This document shows, in pieces, positions 1 through 10,046 of a stretch of DNA of 64,000 bases. The notes under the pieces were generated by a model. It was not told where the DNA came from and did not search any database. It was given only the letters and a program-made list of their open reading frames with translations. The stretch covers positions 61,014-125,013 of the forward strand of contig NZ_JAKGRW010000024.1 in the NCBI RefSeq assembly GCF_021555175.1. Direction: 5' to 3'. Position numbers and translations under genes: made by a program. Positions within the stretch are counted from its first letter, which is position 1; the number at the start of each line of letters is the position of its first letter. This stretch comes from Nocardioides alcanivorans (GTDB lineage Bacteria > Actinomycetota > Actinomycetes > Propionibacteriales > Nocardioidaceae).

Positions 1-176
1 ATCTCCTGGAGTCGGTCCCGGAGCATTGCGATCATCTCCAACGAGAGTGCGTTGCGTTGGCGTGGCCGGTTGAGTACCACCTCGGCAACCGCAGGGCTGG
101 GCCGTTCGACCAGCACAGTCGGTTCGTCGGGGTATGCGATCGCAGGGGAGGTGTTCTGGCTCGTCGGCATGCTCAT
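1..176 (-). CDS. Enoyl-CoA hydratase/isomerase (crotonase) family, N-terminal part only
   Basis: This is the first ~58 codons of a gene that runs off the left edge of the window. The minus-strand ATG at 176 opens a frame with VLVERPSPAVAEVVLNRP followed by QRNALSLEMIAML. That is the N-terminal beta-strand and 'NRP..RNAL' signature of the crotonase superfamily, which hydrates 2-enoyl-CoAs or does related acyl-CoA chemistry in the cytosol. Its ATG overlaps the stop of tctA (ATGA), so it is translationally coupled to the transporter operon. Substrate and exact reaction cannot be judged from the fragment. Confidence 0.75.
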   Translation of the reverse strand, partial: MSMPTSQNTSPAIAYPDEPTVLVERPSPAVAEVVLNRPRQRNALSLEMIAMLRDRLQE

Positions 177-1841
177 CGTGACCTCGGCAGACTGTCGTTG
201 GGTTCGGTTTCGTCGCTGAACTCGTTGCCACTTTGAGAATTCTCAGCACCTGAAGTTCGGTGGTTGGAAGGCGAAGGGACCTCGGTCGCCTCGGGGCGCA
301 CCATCCTGGCAGCGGCACCGTCGACGGAACCTTGTGAGATCAACTCGGCAGGTTCACCGGCAGCACCGCGGCGCCACGGGACGAAGCGCAGGAGTACTGC
401 CAGGACGGTGATGACGAGAATGGTCATGGCAATCGGACGGCCCAGCAGGTAGGTGCTATCGCCAGCCGAGAACGCCATGGTCTGGCGCATCGAGAGCTCG
501 AGGGTGGGGGCGAGTACGACGGCCAGCACGAAGCCGGTCATCACGAAGCCGGAGCGACGGAGCAGGAAGCCGATCAGGCCGGATGCCAGCAGGACGCCGA
601 CGTCGAACATCGAGTTGTTCTCGGCGTAGACACCGACCATGCACAACCCGATGATCATCGGCATCAGCAGCTGCGGCGGAATCGCAAGCAGCCGGGTGAA
701 CAGGCCCACCAACGGCAGGTTGAGCACCAGCAGCATCACGTTGCCCATGTACATCGCAGCAATGACGATCCAGAAGAGCTCCGGCTGGTCGGCGATGAAG
801 GTCGGCCCGGGCACGATGCCGTTGAGCAGCAGGGCGGCCAGGACCAGCGCCATGGTCGGAGCGAACGGGATGCCGAGCACGAGCAGCGGCACGAAGGCGG
901 CTCCGGCGGCCGCGTTGTTGGCCGCTTCGGGGCCGGCCACGCCTTCGACGGCACCCTTGCCGAACTCTTCGGGGTGCTTGGAGAGCTTGCGTTCGGTGAG
1001 GTAGGAGGCGAACGTCGACAGCACCGAGGACGGTCCGGGGAGCAGACCGAACAGGAAGCCGAGCACGGAGCCGCGCAGCGCGGGGGAGGGCGCGGCGTCC
1101 TTCCTCCTTGGTGGGGAGCAGCTCGCGCATGGTCGGTGCCTTGACCTTCTCGGGGTGCCACTTGCGGGCGGCGATGGTCAGCGCTTCGGAGACGCCGAAG
1201 ACTCCCATCACCAGGGCCATGAAGCTGAAACCCTGGGCGAGGTTGGTGGAGCCGAAGGTGAAGCGCAGCGACCCGGAAGTGGGGTCGATGCCGACGGTGG
1301 CGATGGCGAGTCCGGCAGCGACCATGGCCACCGACTTGGAGGTGGACCCGGTGGACAGGGCCACCAGCAGCACCAGACCGGCGATGCAGAGGGCCATGTA
1401 CTCGGGCGGGCCGAGTTTGACGGCCAGGTCGCCGAGGATCGGGGCGAAGAACATCAGCATGACCACGGCCATGGTCCCAGCGATGAAGGACGACACGGCA
1501 GCGATGGTGAGTGCCGCGCCGGCTCGCCCCTTCTTGGTCATCGCATGACCGTCGATGGCGGTGACGACCGACGTCGCTTCGCCGGGGACGTTCATCAGGA
1601 TGGAGGTCGTCGAGCCGCCGTACGTCGAGCCGAAGTAGATGCCGGCGAACAGGACGAGCGAACCTTCCGCGCCGACCTGGGTCGTGACGCCGAGCAGGAC
1701 GGACATGGCACCGATCGGGCCGATGCCGGGCAGTACGCCGACCAGGGTGCCGAGGGTGACGCCGGCGAGGGCGAGCAAGAGCAAGGTCGGGTCGGTGAAG
1801 GCACCGAAACCTGCCCCCAAGTTTCCGAAGATGTCTGTCAT
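173..1841 (-). CDS. tctA: Tripartite tricarboxylate transporter, large membrane subunit TctA (frameshifted)
   Basis: This is the large, roughly 12-helix permease of a tripartite tricarboxylate transporter, which imports a carboxylate captured by TctC. The N-terminal half starts MTDIFGNLGAGFGAF and carries the family's GVLPGIGPIGAMSVLLG motif. The C-terminal half lies in another frame (GFLFGLLPGPSSVLSTFASY). The break is a run of five G at 1082-1086: with four G the frame reads through as LPALRGSVLGF. The restored protein is about 556 residues, slightly longer than usual (about 500) because of a hydrophilic C-terminal tail. It is the third gene of tctC-tctB-tctA, and its stop overlaps the next crotonase gene. 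The frameshift is probably a sequence error. Confidence 0.88.
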
Positions 1842-1870
1842 CGGATTCTCCTAACGCGAGACATGGGAGG

Positions 1871-2398
1871 TCAGACCGTTCCGAAGAGGCCGACGGGGAG
1901 CGGGATGAACAGCCAGTAGACGAAGACGAGCCAGGAAACGACCCCGAAGGAGACGGCCAGGATCAGCGGACGCCGCCAGCCAGTGACGCCGGCAACCTTG
2001 GCCATCGCGAACAGGCCAATCGAGATGCCGGTGATGAACCCGGTGATCGAAGCGAGCGCGGCGACGACGGCGGCGACGGCGACGACTCCGATGACGCGAC
2101 TCCAGTTGGCCGAACCGCCGAACTCCTCGTCCTCGTCCGACAGTTGGGTGGCGGAGTTGCGGAGGTCCTCGAAGACACTGCCGAGGGAGGCAAGGACCAG
2201 GACGACACCAACCACGAGTGGGAAGAAGCCCGACTCCGGTGCATCCATCGACCCGATGCCCTCTTTGCGGGCCGCGATGACGAACGCCACGCCGGAAGCA
2301 AGGAGCACGCACGAGGTGATGAGGTCCACGACCCGAACCCCGTGGCCAGCCTGGTCGCTCGGACCGGCCACGGGGGTGTTGCTGGGTGAGGTGGTCAC
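1871..2398 (-). CDS. tctB: Tripartite tricarboxylate transporter, small membrane subunit TctB
   Basis: A 175-residue protein with about four hydrophobic segments (around residues 26-45, 60-78, 105-130 and 145-170), matching the size and layout of TctB, the poorly conserved small permease subunit. The start is a GTG that overlaps the TGA of tctC (sequence AAGTGACC), so the two are coupled. tctA follows after about 30 bases. The identification rests mainly on position between unmistakable tctC and tctA genes plus the topology. Confidence 0.82.
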   Translation of the reverse strand: MTTSPSNTPVAGPSDQAGHGVRVVDLITSCVLLASGVAFVIAARKEGIGSMDAPESGFFPLVVGVVLVLASLGSVFEDLRNSATQLSDEDEEFGGSANWSRVIGVVAVAAVVAALASITGFITGISIGLFAMAKVAGVTGWRRPLILAVSFGVVSWLVFVYWLFIPLPVGLFGTV

Positions 2399-3372
2399 TT
2401 CAGGTACTCCGCGGCAAGGTCGTACTTCTCCTTGACAGCGGCAGCTGCTTCGGCGCCGGTGCTGGCGGATGCGGTCATGCCCATGTCGCCAGCGGCCTTG
2501 ACGAACTTGTCACTCTTGACTGCGTTGGTGAAGGCCTCAGTGAGCTTGTCGTGGATGTCGTCGGGCAGGCCGGCCGGCGCTGCGACCACGTAGAACGCGG
2601 CCCACTTGAGGTCGAATCCCTGGGAGGCGAAGGTCGGGATCTCCGGGGCGAGAGGATTCGCTTCGGGCGACATGATGCCGAGCGCCCGCAACTTGCCGGC
2701 CTTCAGGTGGGGCAGCGCGCCGGCCAACTGCATCATCGATGCGTCGAGGTTCTTGCCCAGCAGCGCAGTGACCGACGAGCCGTCACCGTCGACCGGGATC
2801 GACTTGAAATCGACATCGACCGTGCGCTCGATCATGTTGAGCGGGACCGTGTAGTTGAGCGGACCCTCGCCCATGGTGAGCTTCCCGGGGTTGGCCTTCG
2901 CGGCGGCGAACAGGTCGTCGAGCGACTTGTACGGCGCGCTGGCGGGGACGACGATCATCACCGATGACTCGACGACGGTGGTGAGCAGGTCCAGCTTGTC
3001 GGGGTCGAAGGAAAGCTTCTCGACGTGGGGAACCAGGGTCAGCGGCCCGTCTGGGAGCATGCCGATGGTGTAGCCGTTCGCCTTGGCATTGGCGACGGCG
3101 CTGGTGCCGACCGTGCCGTTGCCGCCATCCCGGTTGACGACCTGGATCTTCTCGCCAAGATCGCCCTCGGCGTTCACGGTCTCGGCGATCAGCCGGGAGA
3201 CGGTGTCGGTGCCGGAACCGGCCGGGTAGGGGATCACCATCTCGATCGGACGGTTCGGGAAGCTGGAGGCGCTGTCCTCCCGGGCGCAGCCGGTGAGAGC
3301 CAGCGCGGAGATGAGCGCGAGCGCGGCGCCCGACTTGAACAGACCGGACTTCAGCAGTGGGGTGCGTGACAT
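2395..3372 (-). CDS. tctC: Tripartite tricarboxylate transporter substrate-binding lipoprotein TctC (Bug family)
   Basis: This is the extracytoplasmic carboxylate-binding protein of the TTT system. The 325-residue product begins with a basic, hydrophobic lipoprotein signal ending in LALTGC, so Cys (about residue 29) is the expected lipidation site. It continues with FPNRPIEMVIPYPAGSGTD, the characteristic Bug/TctC start of the mature domain. A GAGGAGG ribosome site precedes the ATG. It is the first gene of the tctCBA set, 12 bases after an LLM oxidoreductase gene. The neighbouring CoA-ligated acid pathway suggests the ligand is the acid degraded here; the ligand itself cannot be read from sequence. 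Confidence 0.92.
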   Translation of the reverse strand: MSRTPLLKSGLFKSGAALALISALALTGCAREDSASSFPNRPIEMVIPYPAGSGTDTVSRLIAETVNAEGDLGEKIQVVNRDGGNGTVGTSAVANAKANGYTIGMLPDGPLTLVPHVEKLSFDPDKLDLLTTVVESSVMIVVPASAPYKSLDDLFAAAKANPGKLTMGEGPLNYTVPLNMIERTVDVDFKSIPVDGDGSSVTALLGKNLDASMMQLAGALPHLKAGKLRALGIMSPEANPLAPEIPTFASQGFDLKWAAFYVVAAPAGLPDDIHDKLTEAFTNAVKSDKFVKAAGDMGMTASASTGAEAAAAVKEKYDLAAEYLK

Positions 3373-3383
3373 GGAATGCCTCC

Positions 3384-4406
3384 TCAGGCGGGGATGAGCG
3401 TGTTGTTGTGAGCGACGAACTCGGTCATGAGCCCGGCCGCAGGTGGGTGCGGGGTGTAGACGCTGGCGCGGGTGATCAGATCGCCGTATCGGTCGTTGAC
3501 GGCTGTGGCGACCTCGGTGGGAGTGCCGAGCGCGGCGAAGGTGTGCAGCATTTCCTCGGTGATCAGGTCACCCATCTCGTCCCACTTGCCTTCCTTCGAC
3601 AGTGCGTTGAGAGCCGGCTGCAGGTCGCCCCAGTCATGGGCCTCCAGGACACCGACGTAGGACGGCGTCGAGGCGTAGAACGCGATCTGCTTGCGCAGAG
3701 CGGCAGCAGACTTGGCGTACTCCTCATCGGTTTCGGCCAGGCCGATCATCATCATGCCGGTGCATTCGAACGAACTCAGGTCGCGGTTGCCGCGCGCTGC
3801 GCCCTCGGCCAGGGCAGGAAGGGTCACGGCTCGTAGGTAGTCGGGGCTGGTGAAGGGGTGACAGATCACGCCATCGGCGAGTTCGCCGGCCACCCGGGTC
3901 ATCGACCCACCGACCGCGGCAAGCCGCACCCGCGGGGCGCCGTACTCGTGCCGAGGTGGGGTGAACATCGGCGTCATCAGCGTGTGCGTGTAGTACTCGC
4001 TGCGGAAGTCGAGCTTGGTGCCGTTCTCCCACGCCGACCAGATCGCATTCAGGGCTTGCAGCATCTCGCGCATCCGGCTGGCCGGCTTGCCCCACGGCAT
4101 GCTGTAGCGCTTCTCGACGTGAGGCTTGATCTGAGAGCCGAGGCCGAGGACGAATCGTCCTCGGCTGATCCGCTGCAGGTCGTAACCGATGTTGGCCAGG
4201 GTCATCGGAGTCCGGGCAAACGCGATGGCGATCGCCGTTGCGAGTTCGATCTTCTCGGTGGTGGCCGCGGCCTGGACCAGGGGGAAGAACGGGTCGTGCT
4301 TGGTCTCCGAGACCACGAATCCGGCATAGCCGTCGCGTTCGGCCACGCGGGCCTGGTCGGCCGCGGAGTCCACGTCGTCCATCTCGAGGGCAACGTCAAT
4401 GAGCAT
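3384..4406 (-). CDS. F420-dependent LLM-class oxidoreductase (TIGR03617-like)
   Basis: A 340-residue TIM-barrel protein of the luciferase-like monooxygenase class. Landmarks are EMDDVDSAADQARVAERDGY near the N-terminus, FARTPMTLANIGYDLQRISR, and GRFVLGLGSQIKPHVEKRYS. This last arrangement is typical of the actinobacterial F420-using subgroup that reduces or oxidises substrates rather than being a bacterial luciferase. The ATG at 4406 is chosen because GAGGAGG lies just upstream; a longer open frame upstream lacks any homologous content. It sits between the acyl-CoA dehydrogenase pair and tctC, suggesting a redox step on the imported acid or its CoA ester. Confidence 0.85.
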   Translation of the reverse strand: MLIDVALEMDDVDSAADQARVAERDGYAGFVVSETKHDPFFPLVQAAATTEKIELATAIAIAFARTPMTLANIGYDLQRISRGRFVLGLGSQIKPHVEKRYSMPWGKPASRMREMLQALNAIWSAWENGTKLDFRSEYYTHTLMTPMFTPPRHEYGAPRVRLAAVGGSMTRVAGELADGVICHPFTSPDYLRAVTLPALAEGAARGNRDLSSFECTGMMMIGLAETDEEYAKSAAALRKQIAFYASTPSYVGVLEAHDWGDLQPALNALSKEGKWDEMGDLITEEMLHTFAALGTPTEVATAVNDRYGDLITRASVYTPHPPAAGLMTEFVAHNNTLIPA

Positions 4407-4417
4407 GGGGAGCCTCC

Positions 4418-5439
4418 TCAGGCGTCGAGCAGTTGGTGGGCGAGACGAGCACGGTGCGTTTCGGGGCGCCCCAGCAACTGCATGGAGGCGTGGGCCCGAC
4501 GTACGTGGAGGTGGCAGTCGACCTCGACGGTGAAACCGATGCCGCCATGCACCTGCAACGAGGTATGGGCAGCAGCCGTGTAGGTCTCGCTGGCGACGAC
4601 CTGCAACAGCGCGGTCATCTCGACGGCCTCCGCAGCATTGGCTCCGACCAGGTCGGCGGTACGGCGCAGCGCGATCTCGGCGCTGTGCAGTTGCTGGAGG
4701 GTGTCGGCCAATCGGTGCTTGATCGCCTGGAAGGATCCGACGGCGCGGCCGAACTGGTAGCGGTTCTTGGCGTAGTCGACCGCGTCCTGGAGGCAGCGGG
4801 CGGCGCCCCGAGTTGGCTGGCGGCCAGGAGCACTGCGGCCACCGGCTCGATAGCGGCGAACAGCTCGGGGTTGCCGAGGGCACGGGCCGGAGCGTTGGCC
4901 AGGTCCACACGCACTTCGGGACGGCGCAGGTCGAGGCCGGTCTGTGCGGTGACCTGCAGGCCGGGGGCACCCGCCGCCACGGCCAGGATCGCGACGCCAT
5001 CGGGGCCGTCGACCGGGACCAGGAAGACGGACGCGTCCGCATCACCGAGCACACCGGCCGCGGTGCCGGTCGCCGTGCCGGAAGTCGGGTCGAACTGGAT
5101 GCTCGCGGGGCGAGGTGACCAGGCAATGACGGCGTCGCCAGCGAGAGCCTGGGCGAGGAGATCGCTGCCCGACTCACCTGCGCCGAGCAGCAGACGCAGC
5201 CCGATCACGTGCGGCAGCAGCCGGTCCTGGGCCACGGCTCGGCCGAGCTCGGTGAAGACGATGGACAGGTCGGCGAGACTGCCGCCGGCGCCGCCGTGCT
5301 CCTCGTGGATCCCGATGCCGGCAACGCCGAGGTCCTGACTCAGTGCACGCCACACGGTGGCGTCGTCGGACCCGTCGACCAGGACGTCGCGCAGCGCCTC
5401 GGCGAGGCTCGTCTGTTCGAAAGTGGGAAGCAGATTCAT
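4418..5439 (-). CDS. Acyl-CoA dehydrogenase family protein, smaller partner (frameshifted)
   Basis: A flavin-dependent acyl-CoA dehydrogenase subunit, about 340 residues after repair. It starts MNLLPTFEQTSLAEALRDVL behind a GGTGACCTCC leader and shows GIHEEHGGAGGSLADLS. It ends with the family's C-terminal helices (LQVHGGIGFTVEVDCHLHVR, where the usual catalytic Glu region is replaced). One G is missing from the coding-strand run CTCGGGG near 4808: with five G it reads LGGAARCLQDAVDYAKNRYQ, a textbook ACAD segment. It pairs with the next gene upstream. Such two-gene ACAD pairs form heterotetramers in steroid and branched-acid catabolism of actinobacteria (family knowledge). Confidence 0.85.
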
Positions 5440-5449
5440 GGAGGTCACC

Positions 5450-6630
5450 TCAGGAAGTCGTGGTGCCGACGCGAAGGTCGCGGAAGGGCACCTGGTCGTT
5501 GGAGAACGGGTCACGGGGAGGCCGAGCACCTGCTCGGCCAAGCCGTTCTTCATCACCTCGTCCGTGCCACCGCCGATGGACAGCGCACAGGAGTCGAGGA
5601 CTGCGAAGGTCCACTGATCACGGTCATCGCCGGGGCTCCACGAAGTGCCGCCGGCGTAGGCAACCCGGGAGACCAACGAGGTGGCGCGGCGGCCGTTCTC
5701 GGAGCGCCACAGTTTGCCCATCGAGGTGCGTGCTCCGAGCGGCTCGCCGGCGTGGACCAACTGGGCCTGGTGCTCGTCGAAGAGGTTGGCCAGCCGCTGG
5801 CCGATCCAGCAGTCGGCCAACTGGGCACGGACCGCCGGGTCGTCACGCAGGTCGCTGGTGTCGACCAGATCCAGCAGTGCCGGGAAGGCGACCGGCTGAC
5901 GCCCGCCACCGCTGCCGATCGACTGCCGCTCCTTCATCAGCAGGGCGACCGCCACGCGCCAGCCGGCGTCCACTTCGCCCACCACGTGGTCAGCCGGAAC
6001 CAGAGCGTTGTCGAGGAAGATCTCGTTGAACTCGCTGACGCCGGTGATCTGCTGGATCGGACGGATGGTGACACCAGGCTGCTCGAGGGGCAGCACGAAC
6101 ATGGTGATGCCCTTGTGCTTGGGCACATCCGGGTTGGTGCGCGCCAGGCAGATCGCGAACTGGGACTCAACTGCTCGCGACGTCCACACCTTCTGACCGT
6201 TGAGGACCCAGCCTTCGTCGGTGCGGGTGGCCCGCGTCTGCATGCCGGCCAGATCGGAGCCGGCACCCGGCTCGGAGTACATCTGGCACCAGATCTCCTC
6301 GCCGCGCAGGGCGGGCTCGACGTACCGCTTCTTCAGTTCCTCCGAGCCGTGGTCCAGCACGGTGGGAATGGCCATCCCGAGGCCGATCAAGAACAGGTCC
6401 GCCTCGGGCGGCAGTTTGCCCCGGGTGAGGGAGCTGAAGGTGGCCACTGCGGCACCGTCCAGGCCGGCGCCGCCGTACTCGGTGGGTACGTCGAGTCCGG
6501 CGAGTCCGGCCGTGTGAAGGGCGGTGCGGTAGGCCTTCGCCCGCGGAACCAGACCGTCGACCCCGTCAAGGGCAGCGGGAATGGTGTCGAGGAAGGTGTT
6601 GATCCGCGCGACGAGTTCGTCGTGGTTCAC
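5450..6630 (-). CDS. Acyl-CoA dehydrogenase, FAD-binding partner (frameshifted at 3' end)
   Basis: About 393 residues, starting at GTG 6630 (VNHDELVARINTFL) with AGGAG six bases upstream. It shows ACAD signatures LDVPTEYGGAGLDGAA, WCQMYSEPGAGSDLAGMQTR, WVLNGQKVWTSRA and the C-terminal LSIGGGTDEVMKNGLAEQVL. The frame runs without a stop into the downstream gene. Adding one C to the run at about 5517-5520 gives the normal tail RDPFSNDQVPFRDLRVGTTTS and a TGA at 5450. It probably oxidises an acyl-CoA side chain or ring to the enoyl-CoA together with the partner encoded next. Confidence 0.87.
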
Positions 6631-6647
6631 GGTGATTCTCCTGAGGG

Positions 6648-7456
6648 TCAGCGGCTGCGATAGCCGGTGTACTGCGGCTGCCGGCGTTCCAGGATCGAGC
6701 TCCTGGCTTCGCGGCAGTCGGCGGTGTGAAGGGCGAGCATTTGGGTGCGCATCTCCAGCAACATCGCCTGGTCGAGGCTGGTGGCGTCCTGGTTGGCGCG
6801 GGCCACCTGCTTCGTCATGGCGACGGAGAAGGGCGAGTGTGCGGCGATCGAGGTGGCCAGGTCGAGGGCGGTGGTTTCCAGTTCGTCGTCGGCCACCACC
6901 GAGGTGACCAGACCGATCCGTTCGGCCTCGTCGGCGTCGACCATCCGGCCGGTGAGCATCAGCTCCATCGCCCGACCGTTGCCGACGAAGCGGGGAGCAG
7001 GAACGAGGTGCCGAGCTCGCAGCCGGAGAGGCCGTTGCGGATGTAGGCGTCGGCGAACCGGGCGCTGGCACCGGCGACCCGGATGTCCGCGAGCAAGGCC
7101 AGCGAGAGCCCGCCGCCGACGGCGATCCCGTTGACTGCGGCGATCACCGGCAGGCTGGAGTTGCGCACCGACATCAGGGCGGCCGTGACGAACTCGCCCC
7201 ATTCGGTGCGTCCCTCAATCGGGTCGCGATCGTCGAGGAACGGCTCGAATCCGGGCGTCTTCAGGTCGACGCCGGCACAGAACCCGCGGCCGGCCCCGGT
7301 CACCACCAGTGCGCGGCAGTCGCGGTCCCGGTTGGCCTCGGTCACCGCGTCGGTGAACTCGGCGAGCAGGTCCAGCGTGAAGGCGTTCATCGAGTCGGGC
7401 CGGTTCAGCGTGATCCGGCGGACGTGGGGACGCGGGTGATCCACCAGGATGTTCAT
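6648..7456 (-). CDS. Enoyl-CoA hydratase/isomerase family protein (frameshifted)
   Basis: A crotonase-fold protein of 269 residues after repair. The N-terminal part has ITLNRPDSMNAFTLDLLAEF, the oxyanion-hole segment GRGFCAGVDLKTPG and VNGIAVGGGLSLALLADIR. The C-terminal part (GNGRAMELMLTGRMVDADEA onward) lies in another frame. One C is missing from the coding-strand run CTCCCC at 6993-6996; with CTCCCCC the junction reads FLLPRFVGNGRAM, the usual crotonase sequence. Its ATG overlaps the stop of the upstream CoA-transferase gene (ATGA). It likely hydrates the enoyl-CoA made by the adjacent dehydrogenases. Confidence 0.87.
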
Positions 7457-8679
7457 CGGGCCACCTCCACGGTTCCGTCGGCGACCAGTTGATCGATGTC
7501 GGCATCGGTCAGGCCGATGCCGGTCAAGGCCTCATGGGTGTGCCCGCCAGCCTTCGGCGAGTTCGCCGAGTCGAAGGCGCGTCCGTCGAAGCGGTACGGC
7601 ATCCGTGGCAGTGGAGTGCTGACGCCGCGGCCGTCCTGGGTGTCCGCGAACATGTCGGCTTCGTGGACCGCCGGAGTGGCGAGTACGTCGGCCAACGTGT
7701 TGATCGGTGCGGCCACGATGCCGTTGCTGCGCAGCATCGCTAGCGTTGCGGTGCGATCGGTGGGGCCGAGGGTGGCTTGCAACTCGGACCGCATCGCAGC
7801 CCGGTTGGCTACTCGGTCGGAGTTGGTCGCGAAGCGCAGATCTGACTCGAGTTCGGGTCGGCCGATGCTCTGGCACAGCCGGCGCCAGTGCTCCACGGTG
7901 TAGGCCGAGAGCACGATGTCGCCGCCCTGGAGGGTGAAGACATCGGCAGCCGGCGCGACGGTGGCCTGGCCGTTTCCCGAGCGGCTCGGGAGCACGCCGG
8001 TGCCGGCGTACTCGGCCCAGCTGGCGCCCTGGAGGTGGATCGCCACCTCGAGCAGCGAGAGCTGGACGTGGGCGCCTTCGCCGGTGCGCTCCTTGCGGAA
8101 CAGTGCTGCGAGGATTCCCTGGGCGAGGAGGTCGGCGGTGGCGGCATCCACGACGGGGAAGCCGACCCGCTGCGGTTCGCGGTCAGCGGTGCCGGTCAGC
8201 GACATCATCCCGCTCTCGGCCTGGGCGGCGATGTCGAGCCCGACCCGATCGGCCGAGGCGGTCCCGGCGGGGTAGCCGCTGACGGAGGCGTAGACGAGGC
8301 CGGGAAACTCCGCTCGCAACTCCTCGGCGCCGAGGCCGAGCTTGTCCATCCCACCCGGTCGCATGTTCTGGACCAGCACGTCACTGGTGGCAACCAGTCG
8401 CTTGGCGAGGGCGCGGCCTTCAGCCGAGCGAAGGTTCAGGCAGACCGACTGCTTGCCGCGGTTGTAGGTCCGGCCGATGGCAGCGCCGTACGGGCCCATG
8501 TGGTGTGCGGACTCGCCGCCGATCGGCTCGATCTTGACCACGGTGGCGCCCAGCGCGGCCAGCGCGTTGCTGGCGCCAGGCGCCGCGATGAGCTGGCCGA
8601 ACTCGACCACGCGAACACCCGCCAGCGGACCCTGGCCGGGCCGTTCTGTGGAGTTCGGGTGGGTGGCGTGCTCAGACAT
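7453..8679 (-). CDS. CaiB/BaiF (class III) CoA-transferase
   Basis: A 408-residue formyl-CoA-transferase-fold protein. It begins MSEHATHPNSTERPGQGPLA with AGGAGGACC upstream of the ATG. Family landmarks are VRVVEFGQLIAAPGASNALA, VVKIEPIGGES, the catalytic-Asp region ADRVGLDIAAQAESGMM (Asp at about 170) and GEGAHVQLSLLEVAIHLQ. It moves CoA onto a carboxylate and is the first gene of the minus-strand operon, so it is the likely activating step for the acid imported by TctABC. A longer frame (to 8757) exists, but no homologous residues precede the chosen start. Confidence 0.88.
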   Translation of the reverse strand: MSEHATHPNSTERPGQGPLAGVRVVEFGQLIAAPGASNALAALGATVVKIEPIGGESAHHMGPYGAAIGRTYNRGKQSVCLNLRSAEGRALAKRLVATSDVLVQNMRPGGMDKLGLGAEELRAEFPGLVYASVSGYPAGTASADRVGLDIAAQAESGMMSLTGTADREPQRVGFPVVDAATADLLAQGILAALFRKERTGEGAHVQLSLLEVAIHLQGASWAEYAGTGVLPSRSGNGQATVAPAADVFTLQGGDIVLSAYTVEHWRRLCQSIGRPELESDLRFATNSDRVANRAAMRSELQATLGPTDRTATLAMLRSNGIVAAPINTLADVLATPAVHEADMFADTQDGRGVSTPLPRMPYRFDGRAFDSANSPKAGGHTHEALTGIGLTDADIDQLVADGTVEVAR

Positions 8680-8858
8680 TTCTCGGTCCTCCTGAGGGAC
8701 GTACTGCCCGGGCGGGAATCGGTGCACGGGCTCTCTGGGTGTGAAGTAGAACACCAACGAGTGGGAGAAATCAAGCCCTAAGTTAGTTTGTCTTCGGTCT
8801 TGACAAAGTGCCCACGGAGCGGGCTAAGTAAGTACATATTCGTTGGAAGTGAGGAATT
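8680..8858. promoter_or_regulatory. Divergent promoter region between CoA-transferase and thiolase operons
   Basis: This 179-base gap separates two divergent operons. On the plus strand TTGACA at 8800-8805 is a consensus -35 box, but no clean -10 follows at 17 bases. A near-identical pair TAAGTTAGT (8779-8787) and TAAGTAAGT (8825-8833) lies 46 bases apart and could be operator half-sites for the tandem TetR regulator of the plus-strand operon. A GTGAGGA ribosome site precedes the thiolase ATG. The operator assignment is inference. Confidence 0.45.
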
Positions 8859-10046
8859 ATGTCCGGAGATGTACGTGTGGTCGGCGTCGGGATGGTGCCG
8901 TTCGCCAAGCCTGGGAAGTCGGAGTCCTATGACGCGATGGCAAGTACCGCGTTGCGGGCTGCTCTGAGCGATGCGGGGGTGCCGTGGAGCGCGGTCGGGC
9001 AGGTCTATGCCGGCTACGTTTATGGCGACTCGACGTCGGGTCAGCGGCCGGTCTACGAGGTCGGCCTGAGCGGCATACCGATCGTCAACGTCAACAACAA
9101 CTGCGCGACCGGATCGTCGGCGTTGTGGTTGGCACGGCAGGCCGTCGAGAGCGGTGTCGTGGAGTGCGCGGTGGCGCTCGGTTTCGAGCAGATGGTCCCC
9201 GGTGCCTTGGCCTCGGTCTGGGGGGATCGGCCAGACCCACTGGGTCGTTTTCTGGCGGTTGTCGATGACGTGATGGGGCCGAGCGACGCCCCGATGGCGG
9301 CGCGGCTGTTCGGTGGTGCCGGGCAGACGTACGTCGACCGTTATGGTGTCGATCCGTCGATCTTCGCCAAGGTGTCGGTGAAGGCTCGCCAGCATGCGGC
9401 CAACAACCCGTTTGCGGTGTTCCGCGACGCGGTGACCGAGCAGCGGGTGTTGGAGTCACCAGCGATCTTCGGGCCGTTGACGCGGCTGCAGTGCTGCCCG
9501 CCGACGTGCGGTGCGGCCGCCGCGGTGGTGTGTACGGCTGAGTTCGCGCAGCGCCATGGTCTGGACGGTCGGGTGCGGATCGCCGGCCAGTCGCTGGTCA
9601 CTGACACTCCGGCGACGTTCGAGTCGGGTGATCTGATGCGGGTGGTCGGCTACGACATGACGGTCGAGGCGATCCGTCAGGTCCAGGAGCAGAGCGGCAT
9701 CCGGGCCGACGAGGTCTCGGTGGTCGAGTTGCACGACTGCTTCACCACCAACGAAGTCTTGACCTACGAGGCGCTGGGCCTGACCCCGGAGGGCACGGCG
9801 GAGAAGTTCATCCTCGCTGGTGACAACACCTACGGCGGTCGGGTGGTCACGAACCCGTCGGGTGGCCTGCTGTCCAAGGGGCACCCGCTCGGCGCCACCG
9901 GTTTGGCGCAGTGCGCCGAACTGGTCTGGCAGTTGCGTGGTCAGGCTGGTCCGCGGCAGGTTGAGGGTGCGCGGGTGGCGTTGCAGCACAACCTCGGCCT
10001 CGGCGGTGCGTGTGTGGTCACGGCGTACGAGGCGGTGGACCGTTGA
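8859..10046 (+). CDS. Thiolase / SCP-x-type acyl-CoA acetyltransferase
   Basis: A 395-residue thiolase-superfamily enzyme. The nucleophilic Cys82 sits in VNVNNNCATGSSALWLARQA, the His-Asp-Cys motif in VVELHDCFTTNEVLTYEALG, and the C-terminal active-site segment is NPSGGLLSKGHPLGATGLAQ. The HDCF form and length place it with SCP-x/lipid-transfer-type thiolases, which often cleave side-chain beta-ketoacyl-CoAs or act as aldolases with a MaoC-like (DUF35/OB) partner. It heads the plus-strand operon and its TGA overlaps the TTG of the next gene. Confidence 0.88.
   Translation: MSGDVRVVGVGMVPFAKPGKSESYDAMASTALRAALSDAGVPWSAVGQVYAGYVYGDSTSGQRPVYEVGLSGIPIVNVNNNCATGSSALWLARQAVESGVVECAVALGFEQMVPGALASVWGDRPDPLGRFLAVVDDVMGPSDAPMAARLFGGAGQTYVDRYGVDPSIFAKVSVKARQHAANNPFAVFRDAVTEQRVLESPAIFGPLTRLQCCPPTCGAAAAVVCTAEFAQRHGLDGRVRIAGQSLVTDTPATFESGDLMRVVGYDMTVEAIRQVQEQSGIRADEVSVVELHDCFTTNEVLTYEALGLTPEGTAEKFILAGDNTYGGRVVTNPSGGLLSKGHPLGATGLAQCAELVWQLRGQAGPRQVEGARVALQHNLGLGGACVVTAYEAVDR

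Noticed and set aside
1155..1919. Long plus-strand open frame antisense to tctA rich in Gly, Asp and Gln
   Set aside because: Composition is that of an antisense shadow of a high-GC gene; no start signals or family motifs.
4615..7071. An 818-codon apparent fusion of two acyl-CoA dehydrogenases
   Set aside because: Two missing bases remove the stop of the first and shift the second; repaired, they are two separate genes with their own ribosome sites.
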